The notes under the pieces were generated by a model, which was not told where the DNA came from, did no database searches, and was given only the letters and a program-made list of their open reading frames with translations. The position numbers and the translations under genes were made by a program. From Staphylococcus epidermidis (GTDB taxonomy: Bacteria; Bacillota; Bacilli; Staphylococcales; Staphylococcaceae), in assembly GCF_006742205.1 (NCBI RefSeq), contig NZ_AP019721.1, positions 124,001 to 188,000 of the forward strand: a stretch of 64,000 bases of DNA. Direction: 5' to 3'. This document shows, one piece after another, positions 9,501 to 18,948 of the stretch. Within the stretch, counting starts at the first letter, position 1; every line of letters starts with the position of its first letter.

Positions 9501-12500
9501 CCAGGAGTTAAAAATCCTGATACAGGCGAAGTAGTTACTCCACCAGTGGATGATGTGACAAAATATGGTCCAGTTGATGGAGATCCGATTACGTCAACGG
9601 AAGAAATTCCGTTTGATAAAAAACGCGAATTTGATCCAAACTTAGCGCCAGGTACAGAGAAAGTCGTTCAAAAAGGTGAACCAGGAACAAAAACAATTAC
9701 AACACCAACAACTAAGAACCCATTAACAGGGGAAAAAGTTGGCGAAGGTGAACCAACAGAAAAAGTAACAAAACAACCAGTGGATGAAATCGTTCATTAT
9801 GGTGGCGAAGAAATCAAGCCAGGCCATAAGGATGAATTTGATCCAAATGCACCGAAAGGTAGCCAAGAGGACGTTCCAGGTAAACCAGGAGTTAAAAACC
9901 CTGATACAGGCGAAGTAGTTACTCCACCAGTGGATGATGTGACAAAATATGGTCCAGTTGATGGAGATCCGATTACGTCAACGGAAGAAATTCCGTTTGA
10001 TAAAAAACGCGAATTTGATCCAAACTTAGCGCCAGGTACAGAGAAAGTCGTTCAAAAAGGTGAACCAGGAACAAAAACAATTACAACACCAACAACTAAG
10101 AACCCATTAACAGGGGAAAAAGTTGGCGAAGGTGAACCAACAGAAAAAGTAACAAAACAACCAGTGGATGAAATCGTTCATTATGGTGGCGAAGAAATCA
10201 AGCCAGGCCATAAGGATGAATTTGATCCAAATGCACCGAAAGGTAGCCAAGAGGACGTTCCAGGTAAACCAGGAGTTAAAAATCCTGATACAGGCGAAGT
10301 AGTCACACCACCAGTGGATGATGTGACAAAATATGGTCCAGTTGATGGAGATCCGATTACGTCAACGGAAGAAATTCCATTCGACAAGAAACGTGAATTC
10401 AATCCTGATTTAAAACCAGGTGAAGAGCGTGTTAAACAGAAAGGTGAACCAGGAACAAAAACAATTACAACACCAACAACTAAGAACCCATTAACAGGGG
10501 AAAAAGTTGGCGAAGGTGAACCAACAGAAAAAATAACAAAACAACCAGTAGATGAAATCACAGAATATGGTGGCGAAGAAATCAAGCCAGGCCATAAAGA
10601 TGAATTTGATCCAAATGCACCGAAAGGTAGTCAAACAACGCAACCAGGTAAGCCAGGAGTTAAAAATCCTGATACAGGCGAAGTAGTCACACCACCAGTG
10701 GATGATGTGACAAAATATGGTCCAGTTGATGGAGATCCGATTACGTCAACGGAAGAAATTCCATTCGACAAGAAACGTGAATTCAATCCTGATTTAAAAC
10801 CAGGTGAAGAGCGTGTTAAACAAAAAGGTGAACCAGGAACAAAAACAATTACAACACCAACAACTAAGAACCCATTAACAGGGGAAAAAGTTGGCGAAGG
10901 TGAACCAACAGAAAAAATAACAAAACAACCAGTAGATGAAATCACAGAATATGGTGGCGAAGAAATCAAGCCAGGCCATAAGGATGAATTTGATCCGAAC
11001 GCACCGAAAGGTAGCCAAGAGGACGTTCCAGGTAAACCAGGAGTTAAAAATCCTGATACAGGCGAAGTAGTCACACCACCAGTGGATGATGTGACAAAAT
11101 ATGGTCCAGTTGATGGAGATCCGATTACGTCAACGGAAGAAATTCCATTCGACAAGAAACGTGAATTCAATCCTGATTTAAAACCAGGTGAAGAGCGTGT
11201 TAAACAGAAAGGTGAACCAGGAACAAAAACAATTACAACACCAACAACTAAGAACCCATTAACAGGGGAAAAAGTTGGCGAAGGTGAACCAACAGAAAAA
11301 ATAACAAAACAACCAGTAGATGAAATCACAGAATATGGTGGCGAAGAAATCAAGCCAGGCCATAAGGATGAATTTGATCCGAACGCACCGAAAGGTAGCC
11401 AAGAGGACGTTCCAGGTAAGCCAGGAGTTAAAAATCCTGATACAGGCGAAGTAGTCACACCACCAGTGGATGATGTGACAAAATATGGTCCAGTTGATGG
11501 AGATCCGATTACGTCAACGGAAGAAATTCCGTTTGATAAAAAACGCGAATTTGATCCAAACTTAGCGCCAGGTACAGAGAAAGTCGTTCAAAAAGGTGAA
11601 CCAGGAACAAAAACAATTACAACACCAACAACTAAGAACCCATTAACAGGGGAAAAAGTTGGCGAAGGTGAACCAACAGAAAAAATAACAAAACAACCAG
11701 TAGATGAAATCACAGAATATGGTGGCGAAGAAATCAAGCCAGGCCATAAGGATGAATTTGATCCGAACGCACCGAAAGGTAGCCAAGAGGACGTTCCAGG
11801 TAAACCAGGAGTTAAAAATCCTGATACAGGCGAAGTAGTCACACCACCAGTGGATGATGTGACAAAATATGGTCCAGTTGATGGAGATCCGATTACGTCA
11901 ACGGAAGAAATTCCGTTTGATAAAAAACGCGAATTTGATCCAAACTTAGCGCCAGGTACAGAGAAAGTCGTTCAAAAAGGTGAACCAGGAACAAAAACAA
12001 TTACAACACCAACAACTAAGAACCCATTAACAGGAGAAAAAGTTGGCGAAGGTGAACCAACAGAAAAAATAACAAAACAACCAGTGGATGAGATCGTTCA
12101 TTATGGTGGCGAAGAAATCAAGCCAGGCCATAAGGATGAATTTGATCCGAACGCACCGAAAGGTAGTCAAACAACGCAACCAGGTAAGCCAGGAGTTAAA
12201 AATCCTGATACAGGCGAAGTAGTCACACCACCAGTGGATGATGTGACAAAATATGGTCCAGTTGATGGAGATCCGATTACGTCAACGGAAGAAATTCCGT
12301 TTGATAAAAAACGCGAATTTGATCCAAACTTAGCGCCAGGTACAGAGAAAGTCGTTCAAAAAGGTGAACCAGGAACAAAAACAATTACAACGCCAACAAC
12401 TAAGAACCCATTAACAGGGGAAAAAGTTGGTGAAGGTGAACCAACAGAAAAAATAACAAAACAACCAGTGGATGAGATCGTTCATTATGGTGGCGAAGAA

Positions 12501-13916
12501 ATCAAGCCAGGCCATAAGGATGAATTTGATCCAAACGCACCGAAAGGTAGCCAAGAGGACGTTCCAGGTAAACCAGGAGTTAAAAATCCTGATACAGGCG
12601 AAGTAGTCACACCACCAGTGGATGATGTGACAAAATATGGTCCAGTTGATGGAGATCCGATTACGTCAACGGAAGAAATTCCGTTTGATAAAAAACGCGA
12701 ATTTGATCCAAACTTAGCGCCAGGTACAGAGAAAGTCGTTCAAAAAGGTGAACCAGGAACAAAAACAATTACAACGCCAACAACTAAGAACCCATTAACA
12801 GGAGAAAAAGTTGGCGAAGGTGAACCAACAGAAAAAATAACAAAACAACCAGTGGATGAGATTGTTCATTATGGTGGTGAACAAATACCACAAGGTCATA
12901 AAGATGAATTTGATCCAAATGCACCTGTAGATAGTAAAACTGAAGTTCCAGGTAAACCAGGAGTTAAAAATCCTGATACAGGTGAAGTTGTTACCCCACC
13001 AGTGGATGATGTGACAAAATATGGTCCGAAAGTTGGTAATCCAATCACATCAACGGAAGAGATTCCATTTGATAAGAAACGTGTATTTAATCCTGATTTA
13101 AAACCAGGTGAAGAGCGCGTTAAACAAAAAGGTGAACCAGGAACAAAAACAATTACAACACCAATATTAGTTAATCCTATTACAGGAGAAAAAGTTGGCG
13201 AAGGTAAATCAACAGAAAAAGTCACTAAACAACCTGTTGACGAAATTGTTGAGTATGGTCCAACAAAAGCAGAACCAGGTAAACCAGCGGAACCAGGTAA
13301 ACCAGCGGAACCAGGTACGCCAGCAGAACCAGGTAAACCAGCGGAACCAGGTACGCCAGCAGAACCAGGTAAACCAGCGGAACCAGGTAAACCAGCGGAA
13401 CCAGGTAAACCAGCGGAACCAGGTACGCCAGCAGAACCAGGTAAACCAGCGGAACCAGGTACGCCAGCAGAACCAGGTAAACCAGCGGAACCAGGTAAAC
13501 CAGCGGAACCAGGTAAACCAGCGGAACCAGGTACGCCAGCAGAACCAGGTACGCCAGCAGAACCAGGTAAACCAGCGGAACCAGGTACGCCAGCAGAACC
13601 AGGTAAACCAGCGGAACCAGGTACGCCAGCAGAACCAGGTAAACCAGCGGAACCAGGTACGCCAGCAGAACCAGGTAAACCAGCGGAATCAGGTAAACCA
13701 GTGGAACCAGGTAAACCAGTGGAACCAGGTACGCCAGCACAATCAGGTGCACCAGAACAACCAAATAGATCAATGCATTCAACAGATAATAAAAATCAAT
13801 TACCTGATACAGGTGAAAATCGTCAAGCTAATGAGGGAACTTTAGTCGGATCTCTATTAGCAATTGTCGGATCATTGTTCATATTTGGTCGTCGTAAAAA
13901 AGGTAATGAAAAATAA
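6549..13916 (+). CDS. aap: Accumulation-associated protein Aap (LPXTG surface adhesin)
   Basis: This giant 2455-aa cell-wall protein mediates intercellular adhesion in biofilm. In order: a YSIRK signal ([14 protein letters not shown], residues about 20-55); A-repeats of 16 residues (about 94-280); an L-type lectin-like domain (about 355-620, with the segment [10 protein letters not shown]); twelve 128-residue B-repeats, each a G5 plus an E spacer (about 625-2160), and a terminal G5 half-repeat; a Pro/Gly stalk of six-residue units AEPGKP or AEPGTP (about 2240-2402); the sortase site LPDTG; a membrane segment and a basic tail GRRKKGNEK. In known Aap, proteases remove the A and lectin parts, freeing the B-repeats to pair in a zinc-dependent way. 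The start ATG has GGAGGT at ideal spacing. Orthologues include SasG of S. aureus and Pls. Confidence 0.97.
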   Translation: MGKRRQGPINKKVDFLPNKLNKYSIRKFTVGTASILLGSTLIFGSSSHEAKAAEEKQVDPITQANQNDSSERSLENTNQPTVNNEAPQMSSTLQAEEGSNAEAPQSEPTKAEEGGNAEAAQSEPTKAEEGGNAEAPQSEPTKAEEGGNAEAPQSEPTKAEEGGNAEAPQSEPTKAEEGGNAEAAQSEPTKTEEGSNVKAAQSEPTKAEEGSNAEAPQSEPTKTEEGSNAKAAQSEPTKAEEGGNAEAAQSEPTKTEEGSNAEAPQSEPTKTEEGGNAEAPNVPTIKANSDNDTQTQFSEAPTRNDLARKEDIPAVSKNEELQSSQPNTDSKIEPTTSEPVNLNYSSPFMSLLSMPADSSSNNTKNTIDIPPTTVKGRDNYDFYGRVDIESNPTDLNATNLTRYNYGQPPGTTTAGAVQFKNQVSFDKDFDFNIRVANNRQSNTTGADGWGFMFSKKDGDDFLKNGGILREKGTPSAAGFRIDTGYYNNDPLDKIQKQAGQGYRGYGTFVKNDSQGNTSKVGSGTPSTDFLNYADNTTNDLDGKFHGQKLNNVNLKYNASNQTFTATYAGKTWTATLSELGLSPTDSYNFLVTSSQYGNGNSGTYASGVMRADLDGATLTYTPKAVDGDPIISTKEIPFNKKREFDPNLAPGTEKVVQKGEPGIETTTTPTYVNPNTGEKVGEGEPTEKITKQPVDEIVHYGGEEIKPGHKDEFDPNAPKGSQTTQPGKPGVKNPDTGEVVTPPVDDVTKYGPVDGDPITSTEEIPFDKKREFNPDLKPGEERVKQKGEPGTKTITTPTTKNPLTGEKVGEGEPTEKITKQPVDEITEYGGEEIKPGHKDEFDPNAPKGSQEDVPGKPGVKNPDTGEVVTPPVDDVTKYGPVDGDPITSTEEIPFDKKREFNPDLKPGEERVKQKGEPGTKTITTPTTKNPLTGEKVGEGEPTEKVTKQPVDEITEYGGEEIKPGHKDEFDPNAPKGSQEDVPGKPGVKNPDTGEVVTPPVDDVTKYGPVDGDPITSTEEIPFDKKREFDPNLAPGTEKVVQKGEPGTKTITTPTTKNPLTGEKVGEGEPTEKVTKQPVDEIVHYGGEEIKPGHKDEFDPNAPKGSQEDVPGKPGVKNPDTGEVVTPPVDDVTKYGPVDGDPITSTEEIPFDKKREFDPNLAPGTEKVVQKGEPGTKTITTPTTKNPLTGEKVGEGEPTEKVTKQPVDEIVHYGGEEIKPGHKDEFDPNAPKGSQEDVPGKPGVKNPDTGEVVTPPVDDVTKYGPVDGDPITSTEEIPFDKKREFNPDLKPGEERVKQKGEPGTKTITTPTTKNPLTGEKVGEGEPTEKITKQPVDEITEYGGEEIKPGHKDEFDPNAPKGSQTTQPGKPGVKNPDTGEVVTPPVDDVTKYGPVDGDPITSTEEIPFDKKREFNPDLKPGEERVKQKGEPGTKTITTPTTKNPLTGEKVGEGEPTEKITKQPVDEITEYGGEEIKPGHKDEFDPNAPKGSQEDVPGKPGVKNPDTGEVVTPPVDDVTKYGPVDGDPITSTEEIPFDKKREFNPDLKPGEERVKQKGEPGTKTITTPTTKNPLTGEKVGEGEPTEKITKQPVDEITEYGGEEIKPGHKDEFDPNAPKGSQEDVPGKPGVKNPDTGEVVTPPVDDVTKYGPVDGDPITSTEEIPFDKKREFDPNLAPGTEKVVQKGEPGTKTITTPTTKNPLTGEKVGEGEPTEKITKQPVDEITEYGGEEIKPGHKDEFDPNAPKGSQEDVPGKPGVKNPDTGEVVTPPVDDVTKYGPVDGDPITSTEEIPFDKKREFDPNLAPGTEKVVQKGEPGTKTITTPTTKNPLTGEKVGEGEPTEKITKQPVDEIVHYGGEEIKPGHKDEFDPNAPKGSQTTQPGKPGVKNPDTGEVVTPPVDDVTKYGPVDGDPITSTEEIPFDKKREFDPNLAPGTEKVVQKGEPGTKTITTPTTKNPLTGEKVGEGEPTEKITKQPVDEIVHYGGEEIKPGHKDEFDPNAPKGSQEDVPGKPGVKNPDTGEVVTPPVDDVTKYGPVDGDPITSTEEIPFDKKREFDPNLAPGTEKVVQKGEPGTKTITTPTTKNPLTGEKVGEGEPTEKITKQPVDEIVHYGGEQIPQGHKDEFDPNAPVDSKTEVPGKPGVKNPDTGEVVTPPVDDVTKYGPKVGNPITSTEEIPFDKKRVFNPDLKPGEERVKQKGEPGTKTITTPILVNPITGEKVGEGKSTEKVTKQPVDEIVEYGPTKAEPGKPAEPGKPAEPGTPAEPGKPAEPGTPAEPGKPAEPGKPAEPGKPAEPGTPAEPGKPAEPGTPAEPGKPAEPGKPAEPGKPAEPGTPAEPGTPAEPGKPAEPGTPAEPGKPAEPGTPAEPGKPAEPGTPAEPGKPAESGKPVEPGKPVEPGTPAQSGAPEQPNRSMHSTDNKNQLPDTGENRQANEGTLVGSLLAIVGSLFIFGRRKKGNEK
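6828..7388 (+). repeat. Aap A-repeats (48-bp units)
   Basis: Eleven full 48-bp units and a partial twelfth encode [16 protein letters not shown] variants. The units alternate K-A/K-T, G/S and AP/AA at fixed positions. Because the period is a multiple of three and the units lack stops in other frames, spurious long ORFs appear on both strands. Confidence 0.93.
8421..13262 (+). repeat. Aap B-repeats (G5-E, 384-bp units)
   Basis: Twelve exact-length 384-bp units (8421-13028) are followed by a 13th half unit (13029-13262). Each codes for 128 residues starting VDGDPI. Two cassette types occur in the G5 part: [12 protein letters not shown] (units 2, 3, 6, 7, 8 and 13) and [12 protein letters not shown] (units 1, 4, 5 and 9-12). 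Two spacer types, EDVP and TTQP, assort independently of them; TTQP occurs in units 1, 6 and 10. Units are almost identical in DNA, which points to recombination or gene conversion. Confidence 0.95.
13269..13754 (+). repeat. Aap Pro/Gly stalk (18-bp units)
   Basis: About 27 units of 18 bp encode AEPGKP or AEPGTP, with the last few degenerate ([16 protein letters not shown]). They form the rod that spans the cell wall just before the LPDTG motif at 13800-13814. Confidence 0.93.
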
Positions 13917-13933
13917 TTTCATATAAAAACTTT

Positions 13934-13965
13934 CTGCCATTAACTTATTAGTTAATGGCAGTTTT
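13934..13965 (+). terminator. Terminator of aap
   Basis: An 11-bp perfect stem, CTGCCATTAAC / GTTAATGGCAG, is followed by TTTT, 17 bases after the aap stop. Confidence 0.88.
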
Positions 13966-14104
13966 GGTATATGATTATTAAGTATTGAAGTTATTGTGTT
14001 AAAACATTTTGAGGGTTAATTGTAAAACTCATATTATTAATTGCCGCTCAATTCAAGGCAATTAAAACATATTGTTTGAAATTAATTTGTGAATTTAGTC
14101 GATA

Positions 14105-14138
14105 GAGTGTTAGATTATTCTCAAATGAGTGTTATTCT
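14105..14138 (+). promoter_or_regulatory. Candidate promoter of PSM-like copy 2 with direct repeats
   Basis: GAGTGTTAG (14105-14113) and GAGTGTTAT (14127-14135) are repeated with a 22-base period. A TATTCT box at 14133-14138 is placed suitably for a transcript starting near 14145. The same TATTCT occurs upstream of copy 1 (5939-5944). The repeat spacing is like that of AgrA sites, but the sequence match is only partial. Confidence 0.35.
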
Positions 14139-14172
14139 ACCATTGAATACGAAATGAGGGAGGGATAACTTA

Positions 14173-14325
14173 ATGGAACACGTTTCTAAATTAGGCGAAG
14201 CGATTGTGGATACAGTAACAGCAGCACAAGCAGAAGATGGTGCTGAATTAGCAAAAAGTATCGTTAACATCGTAGCTAATGCAGGTGGCATCATTCAAGA
14301 TATTGCTCACGCATTTGGTTATTAA
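14173..14325 (+). CDS. Beta-class phenol-soluble-modulin-like peptide, copy 2
   Basis: A 50-aa peptide, MEHVSKLGEAIVDTVTAAQ at the start and AHAFGY at the end, differs from the copy at 5978 only at residues 8, 12, 13 and 16. It starts with ATG after a GAGGGAGGG ribosome site. It belongs to the same family as beta-PSMs (Staph_haemo), small helical surfactant peptides secreted without a signal peptide. The net charge is slightly more acidic than copy 1 because of N13D. The gene has its own terminator and lies just downstream of aap, so the two copies bracket the adhesin. Hemolytic or antibacterial action cannot be judged from sequence. Confidence 0.85.
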   Translation: MEHVSKLGEAIVDTVTAAQAEDGAELAKSIVNIVANAGGIIQDIAHAFGY

Positions 14326-14360
14326 TATTGATACGCATATGAATGATTTTATTTATAATC

Positions 14361-14398
14361 ATCTGGGACATCAATGATAGTCTCAGGTGTATTTTTTT
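14361..14398 (+). terminator. Terminator of PSM-like copy 2
   Basis: The stem ATCTGGGAC / GTCTCAGGT (two non-Watson-Crick pairs) is followed by a seven-T run. It shares the GTCTCAGG arm with the hairpins at 46072 and 49385. Confidence 0.8.
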
Positions 14399-14608
14399 GC
14401 AATAATCGCCATTGCTAGAATGAATCTTCTAATTGTCCTCTTATACAAATTATTTCTATCCTTATTTTGTAACAATGAATTCAAAAATTATGTTTATCTT
14501 CACATCTAAAATATGTAGCACGTACCATTTCTCGAAATTCTTTTACTTTCCTCATTTAATCACACACTTTACCTACTTATTGTTATCACTTGCAACCTTC
14601 ATATTCTA

Positions 14609-14641
14609 AATGTAAACTTTAAAATGTAATAAGTTTACATT
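14609..14641. promoter_or_regulatory. BirA operator of the biotin operon
   Basis: AATGTAAAC (14609-14617) and GTTTACATT (14633-14641) are perfect complements separated by 15 bases. This is the known layout of the biotin-repressor operator in staphylococci. Biotinyl-AMP-loaded BirA should bind here and block bioD transcription. Confidence 0.85.
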
Positions 14642-14663
14642 AAAGATAGGTGACATGATAAAC

Positions 14664-15335
14664 ATGAATATATTTGTAACTGGAACGAATACTGACATCG
14701 GTAAAACGTATGTCACTAAATATCTCTATAAAGCATTAAGAACGAGGGGATATCGGGTATGTATTTTCAAACCTTTTCAAACTGAAGAAATTGGTGGAGG
14801 TAGATACCCAGATTTAGAAATTTATAAAAACGAATGCGATTTAGACTATGACGTTACGTCTCTTTACACATTCAAAGATCCAGTTTCACCACATTTAGCA
14901 TTCAAAATTGAAAGGCATCAGCAATTGAACCATCAAACAATGATAGACAAACTCGAATCACTAAAAGCACAATTCGATATGATTCTCATTGAAGGTGCGG
15001 GCGGTATTGCAGTGCCTATCTATGAATACAGTGACCATTTTTATATGACAACAGATTTAATTAAAGACACATCGGATTTCATTGTGAGTGTCTTACCTTC
15101 AAAGTTAGGTGCGATTAATGATGCCATCGTTCACCAGAAATATATTGATCATCAAGAACTTCCCCCGAACGTGGTAATCATGAATAACTATACTGATAGT
15201 GCTATTGAACAGGATAATTTACATACCATTGAAAAATTAATACACAAGTCTGTTTATACGTTAGGTCATCAAGCGACTCAAGAAAGCTTTTCCGAAGCAT
15301 TTATACAACGAATTATAGGAGGATCCAATGGCTAA
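14664..15335 (+). CDS. bioD: Dethiobiotin synthetase
   Basis: BioD closes the ureido ring of dethiobiotin from 7,8-diaminopelargonate, CO2 and ATP in the cytoplasm. The product of about 223 aa starts NIFVTGTNTDIGKTY, where GTNTDIGKT is the P-loop typical of BioD. EGAGGIAVPI near residue 110 is the second conserved motif. An upstream in-frame ATG at 14655 is only two bases from the AGGTG ribosome site, so I prefer 14664, which is 11 bases away. The gene is the first of the biotin operon behind the BirA operator. Its end overlaps the bioA start by 8 bases. Confidence 0.93.
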   Translation: MNIFVTGTNTDIGKTYVTKYLYKALRTRGYRVCIFKPFQTEEIGGGRYPDLEIYKNECDLDYDVTSLYTFKDPVSPHLAFKIERHQQLNHQTMIDKLESLKAQFDMILIEGAGGIAVPIYEYSDHFYMTTDLIKDTSDFIVSVLPSKLGAINDAIVHQKYIDHQELPPNVVIMNNYTDSAIEQDNLHTIEKLIHKSVYTLGHQATQESFSEAFIQRIIGGSNG

Positions 15336-16683
15336 TACACGAGAGTTAAATCATAAAGATGCACAGTATGTATGGCACCCATTCACACAGATGGGAGTCT
15401 ATGCTAAAAATGACAATATTATTATTGAAAAAGGTCGCGGAAGTTATTTATACGATACTGAAGGTAATAAATATTTAGATGGTTATGCGTCATTATGGGT
15501 CAATGTGCATGGACATCAGCATAAAAAGTTAAATAAAGCTATTCATAAACAACTTGATAAGATTGCCCATTCTACGCTATTAGGTTCGTCTAATATTCCA
15601 TCGATTGAGCTAGCCGAACAGTTAGTCAAATTAACACCAGATAGATTACAAAAAGTGTTTTACTCCGATACAGGGAGTGCGTCGGTAGAGATTGCTATTA
15701 AGATGGCTTATCAATATTGGAAGAATATCGATGCTGAACGATATGCGAAGAAGAATAAATTTCTTACATTACATCATGGATATCATGGAGATACAATAGG
15801 TTCTGTTAGCGTTGGTGGTATCGATAGTTTCCACAAAATTTTTAAAGACCTTATTTTTGAAAATATACAAATAGAAACACCGTGTTTATATAAAAGTAAG
15901 TACCGCAATGAAGCGGAAATGCTTAATTCAATACTGAATCAAATTGAAAATATATTATCTGAGAGAAATGATGAAATAGTAGGATTTATTCTAGAGCCAC
16001 TTATACAAGGTGCAACAGGTTTATTCGTTCATCCGCATGGTTTTTTGAAAGCTGTAGAACAGTTATGTAGAAAATATGATGTATTACTAATTTGTGATGA
16101 AGTAGCTGTTGGTTTCGGACGTACGGGAGAAATGTTTGCTTGTAACCATGAAGATGTACAACCAGATATTATGTGTCTGGGTAAGGCGATTACAGGTGGT
16201 TATTTACCGTTAGCGGCAACTTTAACATCTCAAAAGATATATGATGCTTTTTTAAGTCAGAGTCACGGTAAGAATACGTTTTTCCACGGTCATACATATA
16301 CAGGTAATCAGTTAGTTTGTTCCGTAGCACTTGAGAATATTAATCTTTTTAAAAAGAAGCATCTGATTGGGCACATTCAAAAGACATCTCAAACATTAAA
16401 GCAACGCTTAGAGGCACTTCAACCTCATAAAAATATTGGAGATATTAGAGGGCGGGGATTAATGTATGGTGTGGAATTAGTTGAAAACAAATCAACGCAG
16501 ACACCACTCGATATTCCAACTGTAGAACTGATTATACGTCGATGTAAAGAGAATGGATTGATGATTCGTAATTTGGAAAATGTCATCACTTTCGTACCTA
16601 TTTTAAGTATGTCTAATAAAGAAATTAAAAAAATGGTTAAAATTTTCAACAAAGCCTTACATCAAACATTGGGTAAGAAGTAA
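15328..16683 (+). CDS. bioA: Adenosylmethionine-8-amino-7-oxononanoate aminotransferase
   Basis: BioA converts KAPA to 7,8-diaminopelargonate with pyridoxal phosphate. The 451-aa length is usual. The N-terminal VWHPFTQM is diagnostic of BioA. Further marks are YSDTGSASVEIA (phosphate binding), ICDEVAVGFGRTG (Asp holding the PLP ring nitrogen) and CLGKAITGGYLPLAAT with the Schiff-base Lys. GGATCC with AGGAGG lies just before the start, inside the end of bioD. It is followed by bioF after 10 bases, so the four genes form one operon. Confidence 0.95.
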   Translation: MANTRELNHKDAQYVWHPFTQMGVYAKNDNIIIEKGRGSYLYDTEGNKYLDGYASLWVNVHGHQHKKLNKAIHKQLDKIAHSTLLGSSNIPSIELAEQLVKLTPDRLQKVFYSDTGSASVEIAIKMAYQYWKNIDAERYAKKNKFLTLHHGYHGDTIGSVSVGGIDSFHKIFKDLIFENIQIETPCLYKSKYRNEAEMLNSILNQIENILSERNDEIVGFILEPLIQGATGLFVHPHGFLKAVEQLCRKYDVLLICDEVAVGFGRTGEMFACNHEDVQPDIMCLGKAITGGYLPLAATLTSQKIYDAFLSQSHGKNTFFHGHTYTGNQLVCSVALENINLFKKKHLIGHIQKTSQTLKQRLEALQPHKNIGDIRGRGLMYGVELVENKSTQTPLDIPTVELIIRRCKENGLMIRNLENVITFVPILSMSNKEIKKMVKIFNKALHQTLGKK

Positions 16684-16693
16684 GAGGGGATTT

Positions 16694-17827
16694 ATGGACA
16701 TTAAAGCACAGTTAAAACAGATTCAAGATAAAGTTTTATATAGAGAGCTTCAGCCGATTCAGTCCGTAGAAAAACAATATATTTATATCAATGACCAATC
16801 TTATATTAATTTTACTTCGAACGATTATCTCGGTATAGGACAACTTGAATATCAACCTCAAAATTTCTTAGATTTTATAAAGACATATAGTATCCATCTA
16901 TCAAGTTCTAGATTAGTGAGTGGCAACTCAGTCGTTTATCAGCAATTAGAACAGGCAATTAGCGAGCATTTTAATTTTGAAGACGCCTTAATTTTTAATA
17001 GTGGTTACGATGCGAATTTGGCGGTATTTAATATTTTTAAAAATAATAATGTTGTTATTTTTTCGGATCAACAGAATCATGCCAGTATAATAGACGGTAT
17101 TAAATTAAGTGGTTTATCAAAAGTGATTTATCAACATTTAAACTATGATGACCTGGAAAGTCATTTAGCACGGCACACCAATCCAGATGTTCAAAAAGTA
17201 ATTGTCTCTGATAGTGTGTTTTCTACTAATGGCACTAAAGCAGATATTAATAGGCTAGTACATCTCAAGCAACGTTACAATGCGATTTTAATTATTGACG
17301 CATCTCATAGTTTAGGATTAAATCTCTTTGAGTATCATGCAGACATTGACATAGTTACTTCAAGTTTATCTAAAGCGTGGGGAGCCCATGGTGGCGTCAT
17401 ATTCAGTTCAAAAGATATAAAAGATTTAATCATTAATAAAGGTCGTTCGCTTATCTACTCGAGTAGTTTACCTAGCTATCATTTGTATTTTATTCAAGTG
17501 AGCTTACAACATGTGATTGAAGATACATACAGACGAGAGAAGTTGAATGTACTTAGTGAATATTTTAATCACCAATTCATGGAATTATTTCCCGATCAAC
17601 CATTATCTAATACACCTATCAAAAATATCGTTTGTGATAGTTTGGCTTCAGCACAAGCACAATACGACATGTTATTTGAACATGGTATATTTGTCAGTTA
17701 TTTAAGGTATCCAACAGTGTCACAGCCAACATTAAGAATTTCATTATCCTATTTTCATGACACAGATGATATTGATCGACTTTTCAATGTAATGAAACAA
17801 TACGATGAAGGTGATAGCTATGTATAG
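16694..17827 (+). CDS. bioF: 8-amino-7-oxononanoate synthase (KAPA synthase)
   Basis: BioF condenses pimeloyl-CoA with L-alanine to give KAPA. The 377-aa fold-type I PLP enzyme shows SSRLVSGNSVVYQQLE (substrate entry loop), NSGYDANLAV, IIDASHSLGLN (PLP Asp) and TSSLSKAWGAHGG with the PLP Lys. Length fits the family. AGAGGGG precedes the ATG. Its last bases overlap the start of bioW, the enzyme that supplies its pimeloyl-CoA, so order and coupling make metabolic sense. Confidence 0.93.
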   Translation: MDIKAQLKQIQDKVLYRELQPIQSVEKQYIYINDQSYINFTSNDYLGIGQLEYQPQNFLDFIKTYSIHLSSSRLVSGNSVVYQQLEQAISEHFNFEDALIFNSGYDANLAVFNIFKNNNVVIFSDQQNHASIIDGIKLSGLSKVIYQHLNYDDLESHLARHTNPDVQKVIVSDSVFSTNGTKADINRLVHLKQRYNAILIIDASHSLGLNLFEYHADIDIVTSSLSKAWGAHGGVIFSSKDIKDLIINKGRSLIYSSSLPSYHLYFIQVSLQHVIEDTYRREKLNVLSEYFNHQFMELFPDQPLSNTPIKNIVCDSLASAQAQYDMLFEHGIFVSYLRYPTVSQPTLRISLSYFHDTDDIDRLFNVMKQYDEGDSYV

Positions 17828-18506
17828 TATAAAAATGCGTGCAAGCCACGAAGATATTCATATTAGCGGTGCTGAAACAATGTGTGAATTTGAGGATTTA
17901 GAAAATTATTTAAAAAAATATTTTAATAAAGCCTTTAATCATGAAAATGGAAATATAGATTTCTTAAATTTGAAAATTGAAAAGGTTAAGGCACCGATTC
18001 AAACGTTAGTAGCATTACCAGTGGTTGAAAATCTAAACGATACTTTAACACAATTAGCAAAACAAACAGGTGTTTCTGAATATGCGCTAAACAAAGGGTT
18101 AGAATTTATAAAAAATGATATTACTTATACTGGAGCCATTATTCTATCTGCACAAACCGGACAACGACTTGATAGCACTGAACAACGAGGTATCAGGGTA
18201 ACACAATTAGCATTTAAAACATGCAAATGTAATGGAGAAATATCAGAAAGAGTAAAAGATGCACGTGCACTTGCAACTTGTATCAATGCATTTGAAGGTG
18301 TAAAAGCAGAACTATGTGTATCAGACGATTTGCATTACACGACTGGATATTTTGCGTCGCCTAAGTTAGGATATCGTAGAATCTTTAATATTAAAGAAAA
18401 AGGTACGCGTCACGGAGGAAGAATTATCTTCGTAGACGAAGGAATAAATTTAAATGAATATGTTTCCTTTTTAGAAACAGTACCTAAAGAAATCATAGAA
18501 AAATAA
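17820..18506 (+). CDS. bioW: 6-carboxyhexanoate-CoA ligase (pimeloyl-CoA synthetase)
   Basis: BioW activates free pimelate with ATP and CoA. The 228-aa length and the start MYSIKMRASHEDIHISGAE match the family, in which YSVRMRAS and HISGxE are conserved; the C-terminal segment has KEKGTRHGGRIIFVD. I use the ATG at 17820 because GAAGGTG lies 6 bases before it and the homologous part begins there. It overlaps bioF by 8 bases. Having BioW means the cell takes pimelate from outside or from another route instead of BioC/BioH synthesis. It is the last gene of the operon; bioB does not follow. Confidence 0.9.
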   Translation: MYSIKMRASHEDIHISGAETMCEFEDLENYLKKYFNKAFNHENGNIDFLNLKIEKVKAPIQTLVALPVVENLNDTLTQLAKQTGVSEYALNKGLEFIKNDITYTGAIILSAQTGQRLDSTEQRGIRVTQLAFKTCKCNGEISERVKDARALATCINAFEGVKAELCVSDDLHYTTGYFASPKLGYRRIFNIKEKGTRHGGRIIFVDEGINLNEYVSFLETVPKEIIEK

Positions 18507-18519
18507 GTAATAATAAACA

Positions 18520-18568
18520 CTCCCAGTAAAGAAAGCATTTAAAATGTGACCTTTACTGGGAGCTTTTT
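18520..18568 (+). terminator. Terminator of the biotin operon
   Basis: A 12-bp perfect stem, CTCCCAGTAAAG / CTTTACTGGGAG, is followed by C and TTTTT, 13 bases after bioW. Confidence 0.9.
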
Positions 18569-18613
18569 AGTTATATCATATTATTTTTTAATGAAAGAGT
18601 TACAGGGTATAAA

Positions 18614-18931
18614 TTATTTTGTAAACGTGATTTTAGGCGAAGTACCTAAGCCTTCTTTACTTATAGCATTAAAAACCAATTTTTTTGAATTAATAAGAAT
18701 CATTTCAATAATGATATTCGGATTGTCTACATTACTTAAAATTATTTTTCTGGAATCTTCATTTATTAACGTACAAACGTAATTAGGTGTTATCTCTTTA
18801 TTAAATGTAATATTTAATGGTGAAGTTTCTACTTCTACAGGGTGCCAAATACCTTCTAATGTATGGAACCAACAAATTTCTTGATATTTTGAATCATCAC
18901 TTACGATGTTAATGTTGTTGTAATTATGCAT
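18614..18931 (-). CDS. ecpB: Staphostatin (inhibitor of the cysteine protease EcpA)
   Basis: This 105-aa protein without signal peptide is a staphostatin, a cytoplasmic inhibitor that protects the cell from prematurely folded staphopain. The C-terminal stretch EGLGTSPKI contains the binding loop (consensus I/L-G-T-S) whose Gly occupies the protease P1 site. Size and position fit: it lies 17 bases downstream of ecpA on the same strand, as scpB and sspC do in S. aureus. I chose ATG 18931 with GAAAGGTG five bases upstream; the GTG at 18937 lies inside that ribosome site. The symbol ecpB follows usage for S. epidermidis as I remember it. Confidence 0.88.
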   Translation of the reverse strand: MHNYNNINIVSDDSKYQEICWFHTLEGIWHPVEVETSPLNITFNKEITPNYVCTLINEDSRKIILSNVDNPNIIIEMILINSKKLVFNAISKEGLGTSPKITFTK

Positions 18932-18948
18932 AAGCACACCTTTCTATA

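Larger units (their letters stand above)
14326..14663. other. Intergenic region before the biotin operon
   Basis: It contains the terminator of the PSM-like gene, about 200 AT-rich bases with no gene, and then the BirA-type operator and bioD ribosome site. Confidence 0.6.

Noticed and set aside
6828..13754. Repeat arrays as possible CRISPR
   Set aside because: Units are contiguous, in frame and protein coding, with no unique spacers.
8711..13845. Antisense and out-of-frame ORFs in the B-repeats and stalk
   Set aside because: These also follow from near-identical in-frame repeats (384 and 18 bp); they lack starts with ribosome sites.
18546..18782. Plus-strand 78-codon frame opposite the staphostatin gene
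   Set aside because: It begins inside the biotin terminator and is antisense to a well-supported gene.
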